From the NCBI RefSeq assembly GCF_002749975.1, contig NZ_PEIG01000003.1, positions 1 through 64,000 of the forward strand: DNA of 64,000 nt. The letters run 5' to 3'. A program made the translations under genes and the position numbers. The notes beneath the pieces were generated by a model that saw only the letters and a list, made by a program, of their open reading frames with translations, was not told where the DNA came from and did not search any database. Positions 29,744 to 39,466 of this stretch are shown here, in pieces; position 1 is the stretch's first letter; every line of letters starts with the position of its first letter. This stretch comes from Gloeocapsopsis sp. IPPAS B-1203. Its GTDB lineage: Bacteria; Cyanobacteriota; Cyanobacteriia; Cyanobacteriales; Chroococcidiopsidaceae.

Positions 29744-30010
29744 TCAAAACTCACCCGTCGCAAGTTCGTTAAGTTCGGCAATATCTTTTAAAGATTGCCA
29801 GCCAGCTTGCCACTGCGATCGGTCTTTGAGTAATGTAGCATTCAGCCAAAACCGTACATTAGGATCGCACGCTGCAACCATTTCTGCAAACAGCCACTTG
29901 CCTTGATTTTTGCGGTTAACCACGACAAAATGACGCCAACCATCAATTTTTTGCTGTGCAGTCCACTTAGAACCAACTAAATAAGGAAATTTCTGCTTTT
30001 TTTTAGCCAT
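29744..30010 (-). CDS. TIGR02450 family Trp-rich protein
   Basis: An 88-residue protein with the family pattern: FPYLVGSKWTAQQKIDGWRHFVVVNR, GKWLFAEMVAACDPNVRFW, LKDRSQWQAGW. Tryptophans are conserved at regular spacing. I chose the ATG at 30010 (MAKKKQKFPYL) because the family starts there; the open frame extends 37 codons further into DNA with a poor composition. The function is unknown. It stands alone. Confidence 0.85.
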   Translation of the reverse strand: MAKKKQKFPYLVGSKWTAQQKIDGWRHFVVVNRKNQGKWLFAEMVAACDPNVRFWLNATLLKDRSQWQAGWQSLKDIAELNELATGEF

Positions 30011-30225
30011 TAGAGGAGTGAAGGGTGAGGGGTGAGGAAAAAATAGTCGAAACCTTTCTACGTTGATCCAGCACCACGCACAAACTAGATAATTACGACC
30101 AGAAATTCTAGGATACCCCATTGACCGGAAATACCCACGCAGAAATACGTAAACACCGATCTAAGCACAAGCCGGCTTCTTTCTACAATGACCTATAGGG
30201 ATAGCAGTTAGCCTTTTTTATATTT

Positions 30226-30256
30226 ACCACTCTGTGCTCTCTGCGTCTCTGTGGTT
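30226..30256. repeat. ACCAC...GTGGT dispersed repeat before clpB
   Basis: A 31-base stretch ending in inverted ACCAC and GTGGT, with CTCTCTGCGTCTCTG inside. This word is very common between genes of cyanobacteria. It covers the non-conserved upstream extension of the clpB frame and supports the later start. Confidence 0.6.
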
Positions 30257-30289
30257 GAATCACACCAGCACTCAGAGGGAATTCAGAAT

Positions 30290-32908
30290 ATGCAACCAAC
30301 AAATCCAAATCAGTTTACAGAAAAAGCGTGGGAAGCGATCGCCCACACGCCAGATATCGTCAAAGCTGCACAGCAACAGCAGATCGAAAGCGAACACTTG
30401 ATGAAAGCACTGCTAGAACAAGAAGGTTTAGCCAGTAGTATCTTAAACAAAGCAGGAGTTAACGTTCAGAAAGTCCGAGAACGCGCCGAACAATTTATTC
30501 AACGTCAACCGAAAGTTTCTGGTAGTGGAAGTTCTGTATTTCTAGGACGTAGCTTAGATACATTACTCGATCGCGCCGAAAACTATCGTAAAGAATTAGC
30601 AGATGAATATATTTCAATTGAACATTTATTATTAGCTTACGCTAACGACGATCGCTTCGGTAAAAGCCTATTTCAAGAATTCGGGTTAGACGAAGCAAAA
30701 CTCAGGGGTATCATTAAACAAGTTCGAGGAAGTCAGAGAGTGACTGACCAAAATCCAGAAGGCAAATACGAATCTCTAGAAAAATATGGGCGCGATCTCA
30801 CTGAAGCCGCCCGTCAAGGTAAACTTGACCCAGTAATTGGGCGTGACGATGAAATCCGCCGCACAATTCAAATTCTGTCCCGCCGTACTAAAAATAACCC
30901 TGTCTTAATTGGCGAACCTGGCGTCGGTAAAACGGCGATCGCTGAAGGACTCGCCCAACGAATTGTTGCAGGTGACGTCCCGCAATCGCTCAAAGACCGT
31001 AAACTTATCGCCTTAGATATGGGTGCATTAATCGCAGGTGCAAAGTTTCGCGGCGAATTTGAGGAACGTCTCAAAGCAGTACTTAAAGAAGTCACCGAGT
31101 CGCAAGGTAAAATTATTCTCTTTATTGATGAGATTCACACCGTTGTTGGTGCAGGTGCAACACAAGGCGCAATGGACGCCGGAAACTTGCTTAAACCAAT
31201 GCTGGCACGAGGTGAGTTGCGGTGTATCGGTGCAACCACTTTGGATGAATACCGCAAGTATATCGAAAAAGACGCGGCGTTAGAACGTCGCTTCCAGCAA
31301 GTGTATGTCGATCAACCTTCGGTAGAAGACACAATTTCGATTCTGCGCGGACTCAAAGAACGCTATGAAGTCCATCACGGGGTAAAAATCTCTGATAGTG
31401 CGGTAGTTGCAGCTGCAACACTGTCGAGTCGATATATTAGCGATCGCTTTCTACCCGATAAAGCAATTGACTTGGTAGACGAAGCCGCTGCGCGCTTGAA
31501 AATGGAGATCACTTCCAAACCGGAAGAACTTGATGAGATTGATCGCAAGATTCTTCAACTTGAAATGGAGAAACTATCACTCCAAAAAGAAAGCGATCCT
31601 GCTTCGAGAGAACGGTTAGGAAGACTCGAAAAAGAACTTGCAGATCTCAAAGAACAACAACGCGCCCTAAATGCACAATGGCAGTCTGAAAAAGATGTTA
31701 TTAATCAAATTCAGGCAATTAAAGAAGAAATCGACCGCGTTAATGTTGAAATTCAGCAAGCCGAACGTGACTATGACCTAAATAAAGCAGCGGAGTTGAA
31801 ATACGGTAAATTAACTGACTTGCATCGTCAGCTAGAAGAAGCCGAAACTAAACTCTCGCAAACTCAAACTACTGGTCAATCACTTTTGCGTGAAGAAGTC
31901 ACCGAAGCAGATATTGCGGAAATTATCTCGAAGTGGACAGGAATTCCGATTAGCAAGTTAGTGGAATCGGAAAAAGAGAAGCTGCTACATTTAGAAGATG
32001 AACTTCACCGTCGCGTGATTGGGCAAAATGAAGCAGTCACAGCGGTTGCAGATGCGATCGCGCGATCGCGTGCAGGTTTAGCCGATCCAAATCGTCCAAC
32101 TGCGAGTTTTATCTTCCTTGGTCCTACAGGTGTTGGTAAAACCGAACTTGCCAAAGCACTTGCAGCATATCTATTCGATACCGAAGAAGCAATGGTGCGG
32201 ATTGATATGTCGGAATATATGGAGAAACACGCAGTTTCGCGCTTAATTGGTGCACCTCCAGGATATGTCGGTTATGACGAAGGTGGACAGTTGACTGAAG
32301 CAATTCGCCGTCGTCCTTATGCAGTGATACTATTTGACGAAATCGAAAAAGCTCACCCCGACGTGTTTAATGTCATGCTGCAAATTCTGGATGATGGGCG
32401 TGTCACCGATGCACAAGGTCATACGGTGGACTTTAAAAATGCGATCATCATTATGACGAGTAATATTGGTTCGCAGTACATTTTGGATATTGCTGGCGAT
32501 GACTCGCGCTATGAAGAGATGCGTAGTCGTGTCATGGATGCAATGCGTAATAGCTTCCGTCCAGAATTTCTCAACCGGATTGATGAGATTATCATCTTCC
32601 ATGCTTTGCAAAAAGCAGAACTACGCTATATTGTACAACTGCAAATCCAAAGGCTTGAAAAGCGTCTTGCAGAACGTAAGATGTCACTGAAACTCTCTGA
32701 TGCCGCACTTGACTTTTTAGCCGAAGTAGGATATGATCCTGTATTCGGTGCAAGACCTCTAAAACGGGCAATTCAGCGCGAATTGGAAACTCAGATTGCT
32801 AAATCGATTTTACGCGGTGAATTCAACGACGGTGACACAATTTATGTCGATGTTGAAAACGAACGTCTGGCATTTAAGCGTTTACCCGTTGAACTACTCA
32901 CAATGTAA
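30290..32908 (+). CDS. clpB: ClpB disaggregase chaperone
   Basis: An 872-residue Hsp104/ClpB ATPase that rescues proteins from aggregates with DnaK. It has two N-domain repeats (about 1-150), AAA-1 with Walker [16 protein letters not shown], the coiled-coil middle domain (about 400-530) and AAA-2 with [14 protein letters not shown], then [12 protein letters not shown] in the C-domain. I chose the ATG at 30290 ([17 protein letters not shown]), preceded by AGAGGGA at a good distance; an earlier frame start at 30251 lies in repeat DNA. A terminator hairpin follows at 32919. Confidence 0.97.
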   Translation: MQPTNPNQFTEKAWEAIAHTPDIVKAAQQQQIESEHLMKALLEQEGLASSILNKAGVNVQKVRERAEQFIQRQPKVSGSGSSVFLGRSLDTLLDRAENYRKELADEYISIEHLLLAYANDDRFGKSLFQEFGLDEAKLRGIIKQVRGSQRVTDQNPEGKYESLEKYGRDLTEAARQGKLDPVIGRDDEIRRTIQILSRRTKNNPVLIGEPGVGKTAIAEGLAQRIVAGDVPQSLKDRKLIALDMGALIAGAKFRGEFEERLKAVLKEVTESQGKIILFIDEIHTVVGAGATQGAMDAGNLLKPMLARGELRCIGATTLDEYRKYIEKDAALERRFQQVYVDQPSVEDTISILRGLKERYEVHHGVKISDSAVVAAATLSSRYISDRFLPDKAIDLVDEAAARLKMEITSKPEELDEIDRKILQLEMEKLSLQKESDPASRERLGRLEKELADLKEQQRALNAQWQSEKDVINQIQAIKEEIDRVNVEIQQAERDYDLNKAAELKYGKLTDLHRQLEEAETKLSQTQTTGQSLLREEVTEADIAEIISKWTGIPISKLVESEKEKLLHLEDELHRRVIGQNEAVTAVADAIARSRAGLADPNRPTASFIFLGPTGVGKTELAKALAAYLFDTEEAMVRIDMSEYMEKHAVSRLIGAPPGYVGYDEGGQLTEAIRRRPYAVILFDEIEKAHPDVFNVMLQILDDGRVTDAQGHTVDFKNAIIIMTSNIGSQYILDIAGDDSRYEEMRSRVMDAMRNSFRPEFLNRIDEIIIFHALQKAELRYIVQLQIQRLEKRLAERKMSLKLSDAALDFLAEVGYDPVFGARPLKRAIQRELETQIAKSILRGEFNDGDTIYVDVENERLAFKRLPVELLTM

Positions 32909-32918
32909 TGGATTAAAC

Positions 32919-32944
32919 AAGGTGGGTTGCCCCACCTTTTGTTT
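32919..32944 (+). terminator. Rho-independent terminator of clpB
   Basis: AAGGTGGG (32919-32926) pairs with CCCACCTT (32931-32938) around TTGC, followed by TTGTTT. It begins 10 bases after the clpB stop. Confidence 0.88.
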
Positions 32945-33028
32945 CATATCAAACCTGTTTTTACTCTGAACCGTAGTAGGTCTACGTAGCGTTCCCTGAA
33001 CCCTGACCTCCGACTCCTGACCTCTTTT

Positions 33029-33577
33029 TTATCTACCACAGATAATTCGCCGCATTTGCCGCATATTTTCCGGTAGTTCTAGATGCATTGCTTGTTGAAT
33101 AAACATTGTTGGTATGGGCATATTTGGTGTCGCTTGCACCGCATAAGTCAAAACTGTCCCAATGCCACAGTCTTGTAATTTCAACTCCGCAGTAAAATCA
33201 TTAAACGTCCCTTGCTCTAAACGAAACTGAATTCGCTGCTGTAGAACTTCAATGACGTTGAGATAAACCTCTACTTGGGCAGTAAATAGAAAGAAGGCTT
33301 TTTTCGCAACTTGATACACACGTTTGGTTTCACCACGCTGCAAAACTTCGCTTTTAATCACATCAGGAAAGTATTGCACCCAGCGCGGATAATCTGTCAC
33401 CTGCTGCCAAACTTGCGATCGCTTTAATGGTAAGTACATCGAAGCTATTACCGCACCACCCCACGCTGAATGCGATCGCGTTTCTAGTAAAATTTCACCT
33501 TGCAAAAGTGCTGTTTGCTGAACTTGACTCCATGTTCCTGCAGGCTCGACTAAATTTGTTACAGAAAGTGTATCCAT
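33029..33577 (-). CDS. SRPBCC-fold protein (polyketide cyclase/COQ10-like)
   Basis: A 182-residue protein with the START/SRPBCC pattern: ASMYLPLKRSQVWQQVTDYPRWVQYFPDVIKSEVLQRGETKRVYQV, then a beta-rich section, and a C-terminal helix IPTMFIQQAMHLELPENMRQMRRI. Such folds enclose a hydrophobic pocket for lipids or quinones. The ligand is unknown. The region before its start is not shared with another gene. Confidence 0.82.
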   Translation of the reverse strand: MDTLSVTNLVEPAGTWSQVQQTALLQGEILLETRSHSAWGGAVIASMYLPLKRSQVWQQVTDYPRWVQYFPDVIKSEVLQRGETKRVYQVAKKAFFLFTAQVEVYLNVIEVLQQRIQFRLEQGTFNDFTAELKLQDCGIGTVLTYAVQATPNMPIPTMFIQQAMHLELPENMRQMRRIICGR

Positions 33578-34040
33578 CTGACTTCAGCTACTCCTCAACA
33601 CCTAAAAACCGATCTAAGTATTACTACTTAGTTAACCTTTGTTTGCAGCAGTCGCTCATACTGCCCAATTTACCTACACAAATATAAAGAAATAGTAAAC
33701 TTAGTGTAAAGGTTCAGAGAAATTACAGAGCTTCGACTTGAAAATTGGATGTTTATGAAATTTCAACTCTAATAAATCACAAGTTTTGAAATTTAGCTAC
33801 TATTGTTATAAATGTTATAAAATATACAAAACATATTGTGAGTCAATTAGTAAAAGTTGGAAAAATAACTTATCTTGATTGCCACTGCCGGAGTTATGAA
33901 TGATTAAGTGTTGAATTATGATATGAAAATTCTTTGAATTTAAATCTCTTTTACTAGTCACTAAACACTTTTTTTAATTAAAAACTCTTCAAAATTCAAA
34001 ACTTAAAATTAAAATAGATAAGTACATTAAAGAGGAAAAA
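33578..34040. other. Intergenic region, A+T rich
   Basis: About 460 bases between divergent genes. The composition is strongly A+T rich, with AATTCAAAACTTAAAATTAAAA near 33990 resembling the heptamer repeats elsewhere. No gene is visible. Promoters of both flanking genes are expected here. Confidence 0.5.
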
Positions 34041-34229
34041 GTGAGTCGAACTCGTCGCAATCATAACATTCGCACTGTACAACTTTTTTTTGTTTTTGCA
34101 GGAATTACAATCTTTGTTTGGGTACTACGAGGCTTAGGAATTTTGACTTTTATTCCTGGCGGAATTATATGGATATTAATTTTGTTATCTGTGGTAACAG
34201 GAGTTTGGAGCCGCTTACAAAGAGGATAA
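34041..34229 (+). CDS. Small two-helix membrane protein
   Basis: A 62-residue protein starting at GTG with AGAGGAAAAA upstream. A basic N-terminus (SRTRRNHNIR) is followed by two hydrophobic helices (about 13-33 and 38-56) joined by a glycine/proline turn (GLGILTFIPGG). I recognise no family, but the ribosome site and clean topology support a real gene. Topology by the positive-inside rule puts the N-terminus in the cytosol. Confidence 0.65.
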   Translation: MSRTRRNHNIRTVQLFFVFAGITIFVWVLRGLGILTFIPGGIIWILILLSVVTGVWSRLQRG

Positions 34230-34450
34230 GTTTGTTTTTGAGCTTTATAGCATAGCTATCACAGTATTTTTGTTGGCTGCAACTCAAACAACATGATATT
34301 TCTTATTAAAAGAAAGAAAGAATGCACATCTACTTAAAAATATAAATAGATGTAGCTTGAGATACAGTACAAGAATCAATCTTATGGATGAAGATGTTAT
34401 TTTCAGTCACTGGTATTCTTCCTGATAAGTAGGAAATACAAGGGAAAAAT

Positions 34451-35242
34451 ATGACTGCAACTGATACAACTATCACACAGCAGAATGCTGCTGAGTTTCG
34501 TAGCGTATCTGCTATTTTCAACAATCGCGAACAAATTGATAGTGTCATTCGCCGTTTACTCGACCGAGGAATTTCTCGCGATGATATTTCTGTAATTGGA
34601 AAAAACTTTCACTCTGAAACTAAAATTGCTGGTTTTATTACTAAAAAAGATGTCATCTTAGGTGGATTGAAACAAGGAGCAATCTTTGGATCAATCTTTG
34701 GTTCTGCGTTAGCTTTGTTGACCGGAGTAGGTGTCTTATTTGTACCTTTTATTGGGACATTAGTTGCCGCAGGACCTTTGGGCGCAGCTTTATTAGGTGC
34801 TGCAGGTGGCGCGATCGCAGGTAGTGCTGGTGCAGGTTTAGTCTCTGCCTTAGTCACATTAGGAATGCCAGAAGAGAAAGCAGCAGTATATCAAACTCGA
34901 ATTGAAGCGGGCGACTTTTTGGTAGCAGTAGAAGTCCCTGCAGACAAAACAGGTGAAATTCAGCTATTGCTTGAAAGTGCGGGTGGTGAAGAAACCCATG
35001 TTAACGAAAAATCCTTACCCCGCAGACGAACTGGACAAATTGAAAGTGCAGCAGACTTGTCGCCAGAAGTGCGATCGCACCTTTCAGAGGATGCACAGCG
35101 AGCGTTTATTGCTAACTATAACAAGGCGTTATCAGAAACAAGTGACGAAGAAAAAGCAGAACATCAAGCTTGGGATGCAGTTTGCGAACAGTACGAACAA
35201 GACGAAGATGGTACTTGGTCAAAAGCAAAATCAAGTATTTAG
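34451..35242 (+). CDS. General stress protein with ChaB domain
   Basis: A 263-residue protein. Residues 15-60 resemble the N-terminal domain of YflT/17M general stress proteins ([33 protein letters not shown]). Next is a glycine/alanine-rich hydrophobic stretch (about 75-135) seen in the same family. The C-terminal 60 residues ([26 protein letters not shown] through [11 protein letters not shown]) match ChaB. The combination is known in cyanobacteria; the function is not established, and a link to stress is by family only. A palindromic terminator follows at 35274. Confidence 0.82.
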   Translation: MTATDTTITQQNAAEFRSVSAIFNNREQIDSVIRRLLDRGISRDDISVIGKNFHSETKIAGFITKKDVILGGLKQGAIFGSIFGSALALLTGVGVLFVPFIGTLVAAGPLGAALLGAAGGAIAGSAGAGLVSALVTLGMPEEKAAVYQTRIEAGDFLVAVEVPADKTGEIQLLLESAGGEETHVNEKSLPRRRTGQIESAADLSPEVRSHLSEDAQRAFIANYNKALSETSDEEKAEHQAWDAVCEQYEQDEDGTWSKAKSSI

Positions 35243-35273
35243 CAACTGTTAGCTTGTCAGCTAATTGACTACC

Positions 35274-35300
35274 AGCCTCTGAAATGAATCAGAGGCTTCT
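35274..35300 (+). terminator. Hairpin after the stress-protein gene
   Basis: AGCCTCTGA (35274-35282) pairs with TCAGAGGCT (35289-35297) around AATGAA, then TCTGAT. There is no T-tract, so it may act only as a mRNA-stabilising hairpin. Confidence 0.6.
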
Positions 35301-35357
35301 GATCAAGAATTAAGCCTAGCAAATGAATTCGCACACTATAAACAAAGTTCACCAACT

Positions 35358-35512
35358 TTTAGAGTTTTGAGTTTTGAGTGTTGAGTTATGAGTTTAAGAG
35401 AGTTACTCGTTAAGAGTATTGAGCATAAGAGAGTTTTGAATGTTGAGTGTTGAGTTAGCCAAATTCTTGATAATTCAAAATGTGCTAAGGCACCGCTACG
35501 CTAACAAAACTT
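35358..35512. repeat. GAGTTTTGAGT heptamer repeats plus 29-bp inverted unit
   Basis: About 100 bases of GAGTTTT/GAGTTAT/GAGTGTT-type 7-base units (35358-35460), then 35482-35510, which is the reverse complement of 37985-38013 at 28 of 29 bases. It lies in the 340-base gap between the stress gene and rubredoxin; nothing coding is seen in it. Confidence 0.8.
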
Positions 35513-35582
35513 GCTGGGATAGCCCCGAAGGGAGTTGGAGAGCATCTACAATTCATACAGAGGTCTACATCAGGTAGTCGTT

Positions 35583-35744
35583 ATGCAAAAGTATATTTGT
35601 ACAACTTGTGGCTACATTTACGATCCTGAAGCGGGTGATTTGGATTCAGAAATTGAACCAGGTACGCCATTTGAAAATATTCCTGATGACTGGGTATGTC
35701 CAGTATGTGGTGCAACCAAAGATCAGTTTGAATTGGAATCCTGA
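35583..35744 (+). CDS. Rubredoxin
   Basis: A 53-residue rubredoxin with both iron ligands pairs: CTTCGY (Cys6, Cys9) and CPVCGA (Cys39, Cys42), plus YDPEAGD and [11 protein letters not shown], all hallmarks of the family. It carries one electron on a single Fe. The ATG at 35583 gives the family length; an earlier ATG at 35535 would add 16 unrelated residues. This is the short soluble form and not the membrane-anchored RubA used for photosystem assembly. Confidence 0.95.
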   Translation: MQKYICTTCGYIYDPEAGDLDSEIEPGTPFENIPDDWVCPVCGATKDQFELES

Positions 35745-35858
35745 GGATTTAGTTTATAAAAACAATAGTTCAACCGCTTGGGTTATCTGGTTAGAGTGTG
35801 GTGAGAAAATTACTAGTGGAATATAAAGCCCAAGCAAATATCAATCTACTGCTCAATA

Positions 35859-36248
35859 TTAGGGCTGCTGAACTTTACACTGAGATAGTCCTTTAGCTCT
35901 GTTTGCGAACTTGGTATCAAAGGTATAGATAATAGAGCAACTTTTGCTTTGTGATAAATGAAGTGCATCAGCAAAATCCAAACCATTTTCATGCCACTGC
36001 AAAGCCTGCGCTACCAAACTGGCGTTTCTAAGCTGAACATTAGGTAAACCCAAAAGGTTCCTGAATGCTTGACAAATTTCACTCGGTTTGAAACTGTAAG
36101 CAAAACGTAATACCCATTCAGTTTCCAGAAGAACTGTGTCTGGAATAAATATGTCTTGTTCTTGGAATAGCTGGAGACTTTTGTTGTATTGCTGTTCATC
36201 ATCTTGTGTTAAGAGACGTACAACAATGTTGGTATCAACTGCGATCAT
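35859..36248 (-). CDS. vapC: VapC-type PIN ribonuclease toxin
   Basis: A 129-residue PIN domain. Acidic metal ligands are visible: Asp5 in VDTNIVVRLL, Glu41 or Glu43 in LLETEWVLRFAY, Asp91 and Asp94 in GLDFADALHL, and Asp109 in TFDTKF. VapC proteins cut RNA, often tRNA. Its start lies 14 bp inside the end of the antitoxin gene, the usual coupling of toxin and antitoxin. Confidence 0.92.
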   Translation of the reverse strand: MIAVDTNIVVRLLTQDDEQQYNKSLQLFQEQDIFIPDTVLLETEWVLRFAYSFKPSEICQAFRNLLGLPNVQLRNASLVAQALQWHENGLDFADALHLSQSKSCSIIYTFDTKFANRAKGLSQCKVQQP

Positions 36249-36498
36249 GCCACTGTTGTATCACTCCTTGGCGAATTGCATCTTCTAGCTCATCGAGACT
36301 TTTCAGTTTTCCCTGATAGCTTAAACAGCCTGCAACCTGCGCTAAAGTTGTTTCCGCAAAAGGTTTTTTAGGTTTTAGGAGGATACCATCGCCGACATCA
36401 ATCGCAATCAGTTCTTGACCTACTTCCCAATGATGAGCAGCACGTAAGGCTTTTGGAATAATCACTTGCCCTTTACTTGACAAACGAGTGACTTGCAT
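36235..36498 (-). CDS. vapB: AbrB/SpoVT-type antitoxin
   Basis: An 87-residue antitoxin. The swapped-hairpin DNA-binding part is MQVTRLSSKGQVIIPKALRAAHHWEVGQELIAIDVGDGILLKP. The C-terminal half (TLAQVAGCLSYQGKLKSLDELEDAIRQGV) should wrap VapC. I chose the ATG at 36498; the open frame extends further upstream but into non-conserved residues. It overlaps vapC by 14 bp and would repress its own operon together with VapC. Confidence 0.9.
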   Translation of the reverse strand: MQVTRLSSKGQVIIPKALRAAHHWEVGQELIAIDVGDGILLKPKKPFAETTLAQVAGCLSYQGKLKSLDELEDAIRQGVIQQWHDRS

Positions 36499-36679
36499 CA
36501 AATTTAGCGACGAAATAGTAAGAAATATGTAAGAATTATAGCAGGAAACGCACTTGATTGCGATAGTTACATTGACCGTTATGCGACAAGTTCTTAGCAA
36601 AAAATAGCCATTGAAAGCTATCAAAACGTTAGGCTGATATGTAGAACTGTCTTGGATTGCTTTGTAGGAATTAGGTAAA

Positions 36680-37912
36680 TTGCAACCGTTAATTGTTGTT
36701 ATTGGAGGAGGCGCAGCGGGTTTTTTTGGTGCGATCGCGGCAGCACAAGCTCATCCTTATACCCAAGTCATTATTTTAGAAGCAAGTCACCAACCGTTAG
36801 CCAAAGTCCGTGTCTCTGGCGGTGGGAGATGTAATGTTACCCATGCGTGTTTTGAACCAGCTGCCTTAGTACAAAATTATCCCAGAGGTGGCAAAGCCTT
36901 ACGCGGAGCATTTACCCGATTTCAAAGCCGCGATACTGTCAATTGGTTCGCCGCACAAGGAGTCAAACTGAAAACTGAAGCCGATGGCAGAATGTTTCCT
37001 GTCACAGATGACTCTGCTACGATTGTTGATTGTCTAATGGAAAAAGCGATCGCTTTAGGAATCGAAATTTATCAGGGCGCAGCAGTGGTTTCTGTAAAGA
37101 AGCTGGATAGCGTGACTTCGAGATTTGAAATTCAGTTGAAATCAGGAGAAATTATTACATGCGATCGCATATTACTCGCAACAGGTAGTAATAAAGTCGG
37201 TCATCACATTGCCGAAACTTTAGGACACCATATTGAATCGCCCGTACCATCGCTGTTTACATTCAACATTCTCGATCAAGAACTACGCGCACTAGCTGGG
37301 GTAAGTGCCGATACTGTCCGTTTACGGTTGTCAGTTGGTAGTCACAAACTCGAACAAACAGGTTCATTACTTATTACCCACTGGGGTTTAAGTGGTCCTG
37401 CGGTGCTGAAACTTTCGGCGTGGGGGGCGCGGATGCTATATGACGAGAAATATCACGCAACTCTAACAATTAACTGGCTTCCACAATCTAACCCTGAAGA
37501 TATCCGCCAAAAATTACTGACAGTTAAAACTGAATGGGCAAAACGGGCGATCGCGCTTCACTGCCCTGTTGAATTACCGCGTCGTTTGTGGCAATATCTA
37601 GTGTCGCGGGTTAACCTCAGCAGTGAAGATCGTTGGTCAGGAGTATCGCACAAAAGCTTAAATCAACTTGTTCAAGAACTGACTCAAGGACAATACTTGA
37701 TTCAGGGTAAGGGAGTTTTTAAAGAAGAATTTGTCACTTGTGGCGGCGTTAGCCTCAAAGAAGTTGACTTCAAAACAATGGAAAGTCGTCTTTGTCGAGG
37801 AATTTATTTTGCTGGAGAAATTTTAGATATTGATGGTATTACTGGAGGCTTTAACTTTCAGAGTGCTTGGACAACGGCTTGGTTAGCTGGTCAAGCAATG
37901 GGAGTAGTCTAG
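36680..37912 (+). CDS. HI0933/YhiN-type FAD flavoprotein
   Basis: A 410-residue FAD-binding protein of the HI0933 family. VVIGGGAAGFFGAIAAA is the dinucleotide site, followed by ILEASHQPLAKVRVSGGGRCNVTH, the family signature, and LLATGSNKVG in the middle. GGVSLKEVDFKTMESRLCRGIYFAGEILDIDG and GGFNFQSAWTTAWLAG at the C-terminus close the FAD site. The start is TTG (36680), with TAGGTAAA upstream. The reaction is unknown; some members are called aminoacetone oxidase. It reads divergently from vapBC. Confidence 0.9.
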   Translation: MQPLIVVIGGGAAGFFGAIAAAQAHPYTQVIILEASHQPLAKVRVSGGGRCNVTHACFEPAALVQNYPRGGKALRGAFTRFQSRDTVNWFAAQGVKLKTEADGRMFPVTDDSATIVDCLMEKAIALGIEIYQGAAVVSVKKLDSVTSRFEIQLKSGEIITCDRILLATGSNKVGHHIAETLGHHIESPVPSLFTFNILDQELRALAGVSADTVRLRLSVGSHKLEQTGSLLITHWGLSGPAVLKLSAWGARMLYDEKYHATLTINWLPQSNPEDIRQKLLTVKTEWAKRAIALHCPVELPRRLWQYLVSRVNLSSEDRWSGVSHKSLNQLVQELTQGQYLIQGKGVFKEEFVTCGGVSLKEVDFKTMESRLCRGIYFAGEILDIDGITGGFNFQSAWTTAWLAGQAMGVV

Positions 37913-37916
37913 TAGT

Positions 37917-38178
37917 TAGTTTTGAGATTTGAATTTTGAGTTTTGAGTTATGAGTGTTGAGTTGAAGAGAGTTATGAGTCGAGAGTTTTGTTAGCGTAGC
38001 GGTGCGTTAGCACGTTTTGTTCGCCAAGAAAGGTGCCGGAGGCAATTATTTTCAGTTGTTCGCGAAGAAAGGTGCCAGAGCATTAGAATTCCTTAACTCA
38101 ACACTCAACATTGAGAACTCATAACTCTTCCTCCCCCTGACCTCCGACCTCTGACCTCTGACCTCTGACCTCCGACCT
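37917..38178. repeat. Dense repeat block between HI0933 gene and lpxD
   Basis: The 313-base gap is almost wholly repeat. It has GAGTTTTGAGTTATGAGT units (37917-37990), the 29-bp unit at 37985-38013, two imperfect copies of CGCCAAGAAAGGTGCCGGAG / CGCGAAGAAAGGTGCCAGAG (38022-38079), inverted ACTCAACACTCAACATTGAG units (38097-38130), and six tandem heptamers CYGACCT (38137-38178). Confidence 0.85.
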
Positions 38179-38225
38179 CTACTATAAAATGGTTCAATTA
38201 GTTTTTGAAACTATAAAACTCAAAA

Positions 38226-39275
38226 ATGAAATTTAGCGAAGTTGTTCAAAAACTTGGTGAAACTGCTGCCAACAATAGCCTTAGTCTCAATAAAGACTGC
38301 GATCCGGATCTTCCTAGATTAGCACCAGTTGAAGAAGCTGTTACAGGAACTTTAAGCTATATCGAAGGTGCCAAATTTGCCTCGCAAGTTGCCACAACTG
38401 GTGCTAGTGCATTGATTTTGCCGCAAGACGAAGCATTACAAGCACAAGCACAATCACGGGGTATTGCTTGGATTGCAACTTCCCAACCACGGTTATTATT
38501 TGCACAAGCGATCGCACTATATTATCAACCATTCCATCCTGCACCTGAGATTCATCCTAGTGCAGTGATTCATCCTTCAGTAAAACTCGGCGAAGACGTA
38601 TACATTGGCGCGCACGTTGTCATTCAAGCAGGTGTTAGCATTGGCGATCGCGTTTGCATTCACCCTAATGTTGTGGTTTACCCTGAAGTCAAAATCGGCG
38701 ATCGCACAGTTCTTCATGCTAACTGTACAATTCACGAGCGCAGCCAAATTGGTGCGGACTGCGTGATTCATAGTGGTGCCGTCATTGGTGGAGAAGGCTT
38801 TGGTTTTGTGTCTTCACCGACGGGGTGGGTCAAGATGGAACAGTCAGGCTACACCGTATTAGAAGATGGCGTCGAAGTAGGTTGCAACAGCACGATTGAT
38901 CGCCCCGCAGTGGGAGAAACACGCATTGGTAAAAATACAAAAATTGATAACTTGGTACAAATCGGTCATGGTTGTCAGGTTGGTGCTAACTGTGCATTTG
39001 CCGCACACGTTGGCTTAGCTGGCGGTGTAAAAATTGGCAATCAAGTTATTCTTGCAGGTCAAGTGGGAATTGCCAATCAAGTAAAAATTGGCGATGGGGC
39101 TGTTGCTTCTGCTAAAGCTGGGGTTCATAGTGACGTTCAGCCAGGAACAATTGTCTCAGGGAATCCTGCCATATCACACAAAAATTTTCTCAAAGCATCT
39201 GCTGTTTACACGCGCTTACCAGAAATTTATCAAACTCTCAAGCAGTTACAACGCAGCTTAAGTAGAGAAAAATAA
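38226..39275 (+). CDS. lpxD: UDP-3-O-acylglucosamine N-acyltransferase
   Basis: A 349-residue LpxD, which adds the N-linked acyl chain in lipid A synthesis using acyl-ACP. The N-terminal domain is followed by about 10 left-handed hexapeptide repeats (IHPSAVIHPSVKLGEDVYIGAHVVIQAGVSIG in style, 105-300), FAAHVGLAGGVKIG with the catalytic histidine region, and the C-terminal helices VYTRLPEIYQTLKQL. The gene is alone, with lpxA, lpxC and fabZ elsewhere. The start ATG at 38226 has weak ribosome site evidence. Confidence 0.95.
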   Translation: MKFSEVVQKLGETAANNSLSLNKDCDPDLPRLAPVEEAVTGTLSYIEGAKFASQVATTGASALILPQDEALQAQAQSRGIAWIATSQPRLLFAQAIALYYQPFHPAPEIHPSAVIHPSVKLGEDVYIGAHVVIQAGVSIGDRVCIHPNVVVYPEVKIGDRTVLHANCTIHERSQIGADCVIHSGAVIGGEGFGFVSSPTGWVKMEQSGYTVLEDGVEVGCNSTIDRPAVGETRIGKNTKIDNLVQIGHGCQVGANCAFAAHVGLAGGVKIGNQVILAGQVGIANQVKIGDGAVASAKAGVHSDVQPGTIVSGNPAISHKNFLKASAVYTRLPEIYQTLKQLQRSLSREK

Positions 39276-39466
39276 ATATGCTAGCAACACTACTTTTATA
39301 GTAGGGTTATCCTTACTCACTTAGATTTTTATTAGCTAATATAGAAGTAAAGGTGCAAGTAAAAAGCTGTTAAACGCACCTCTGTTCAACTTTTATATTG
39401 AATAGTTCATCGTTGAGTGACAACTTGATTCAGTCTTTTTTACTGAACTATGGAGGTGACTTGACC

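Noticed and set aside
38137-38178. Possible CRISPR array
   Set aside because: The units are 7 bases long and directly adjacent with no spacers, so this is a heptanucleotide tandem repeat.
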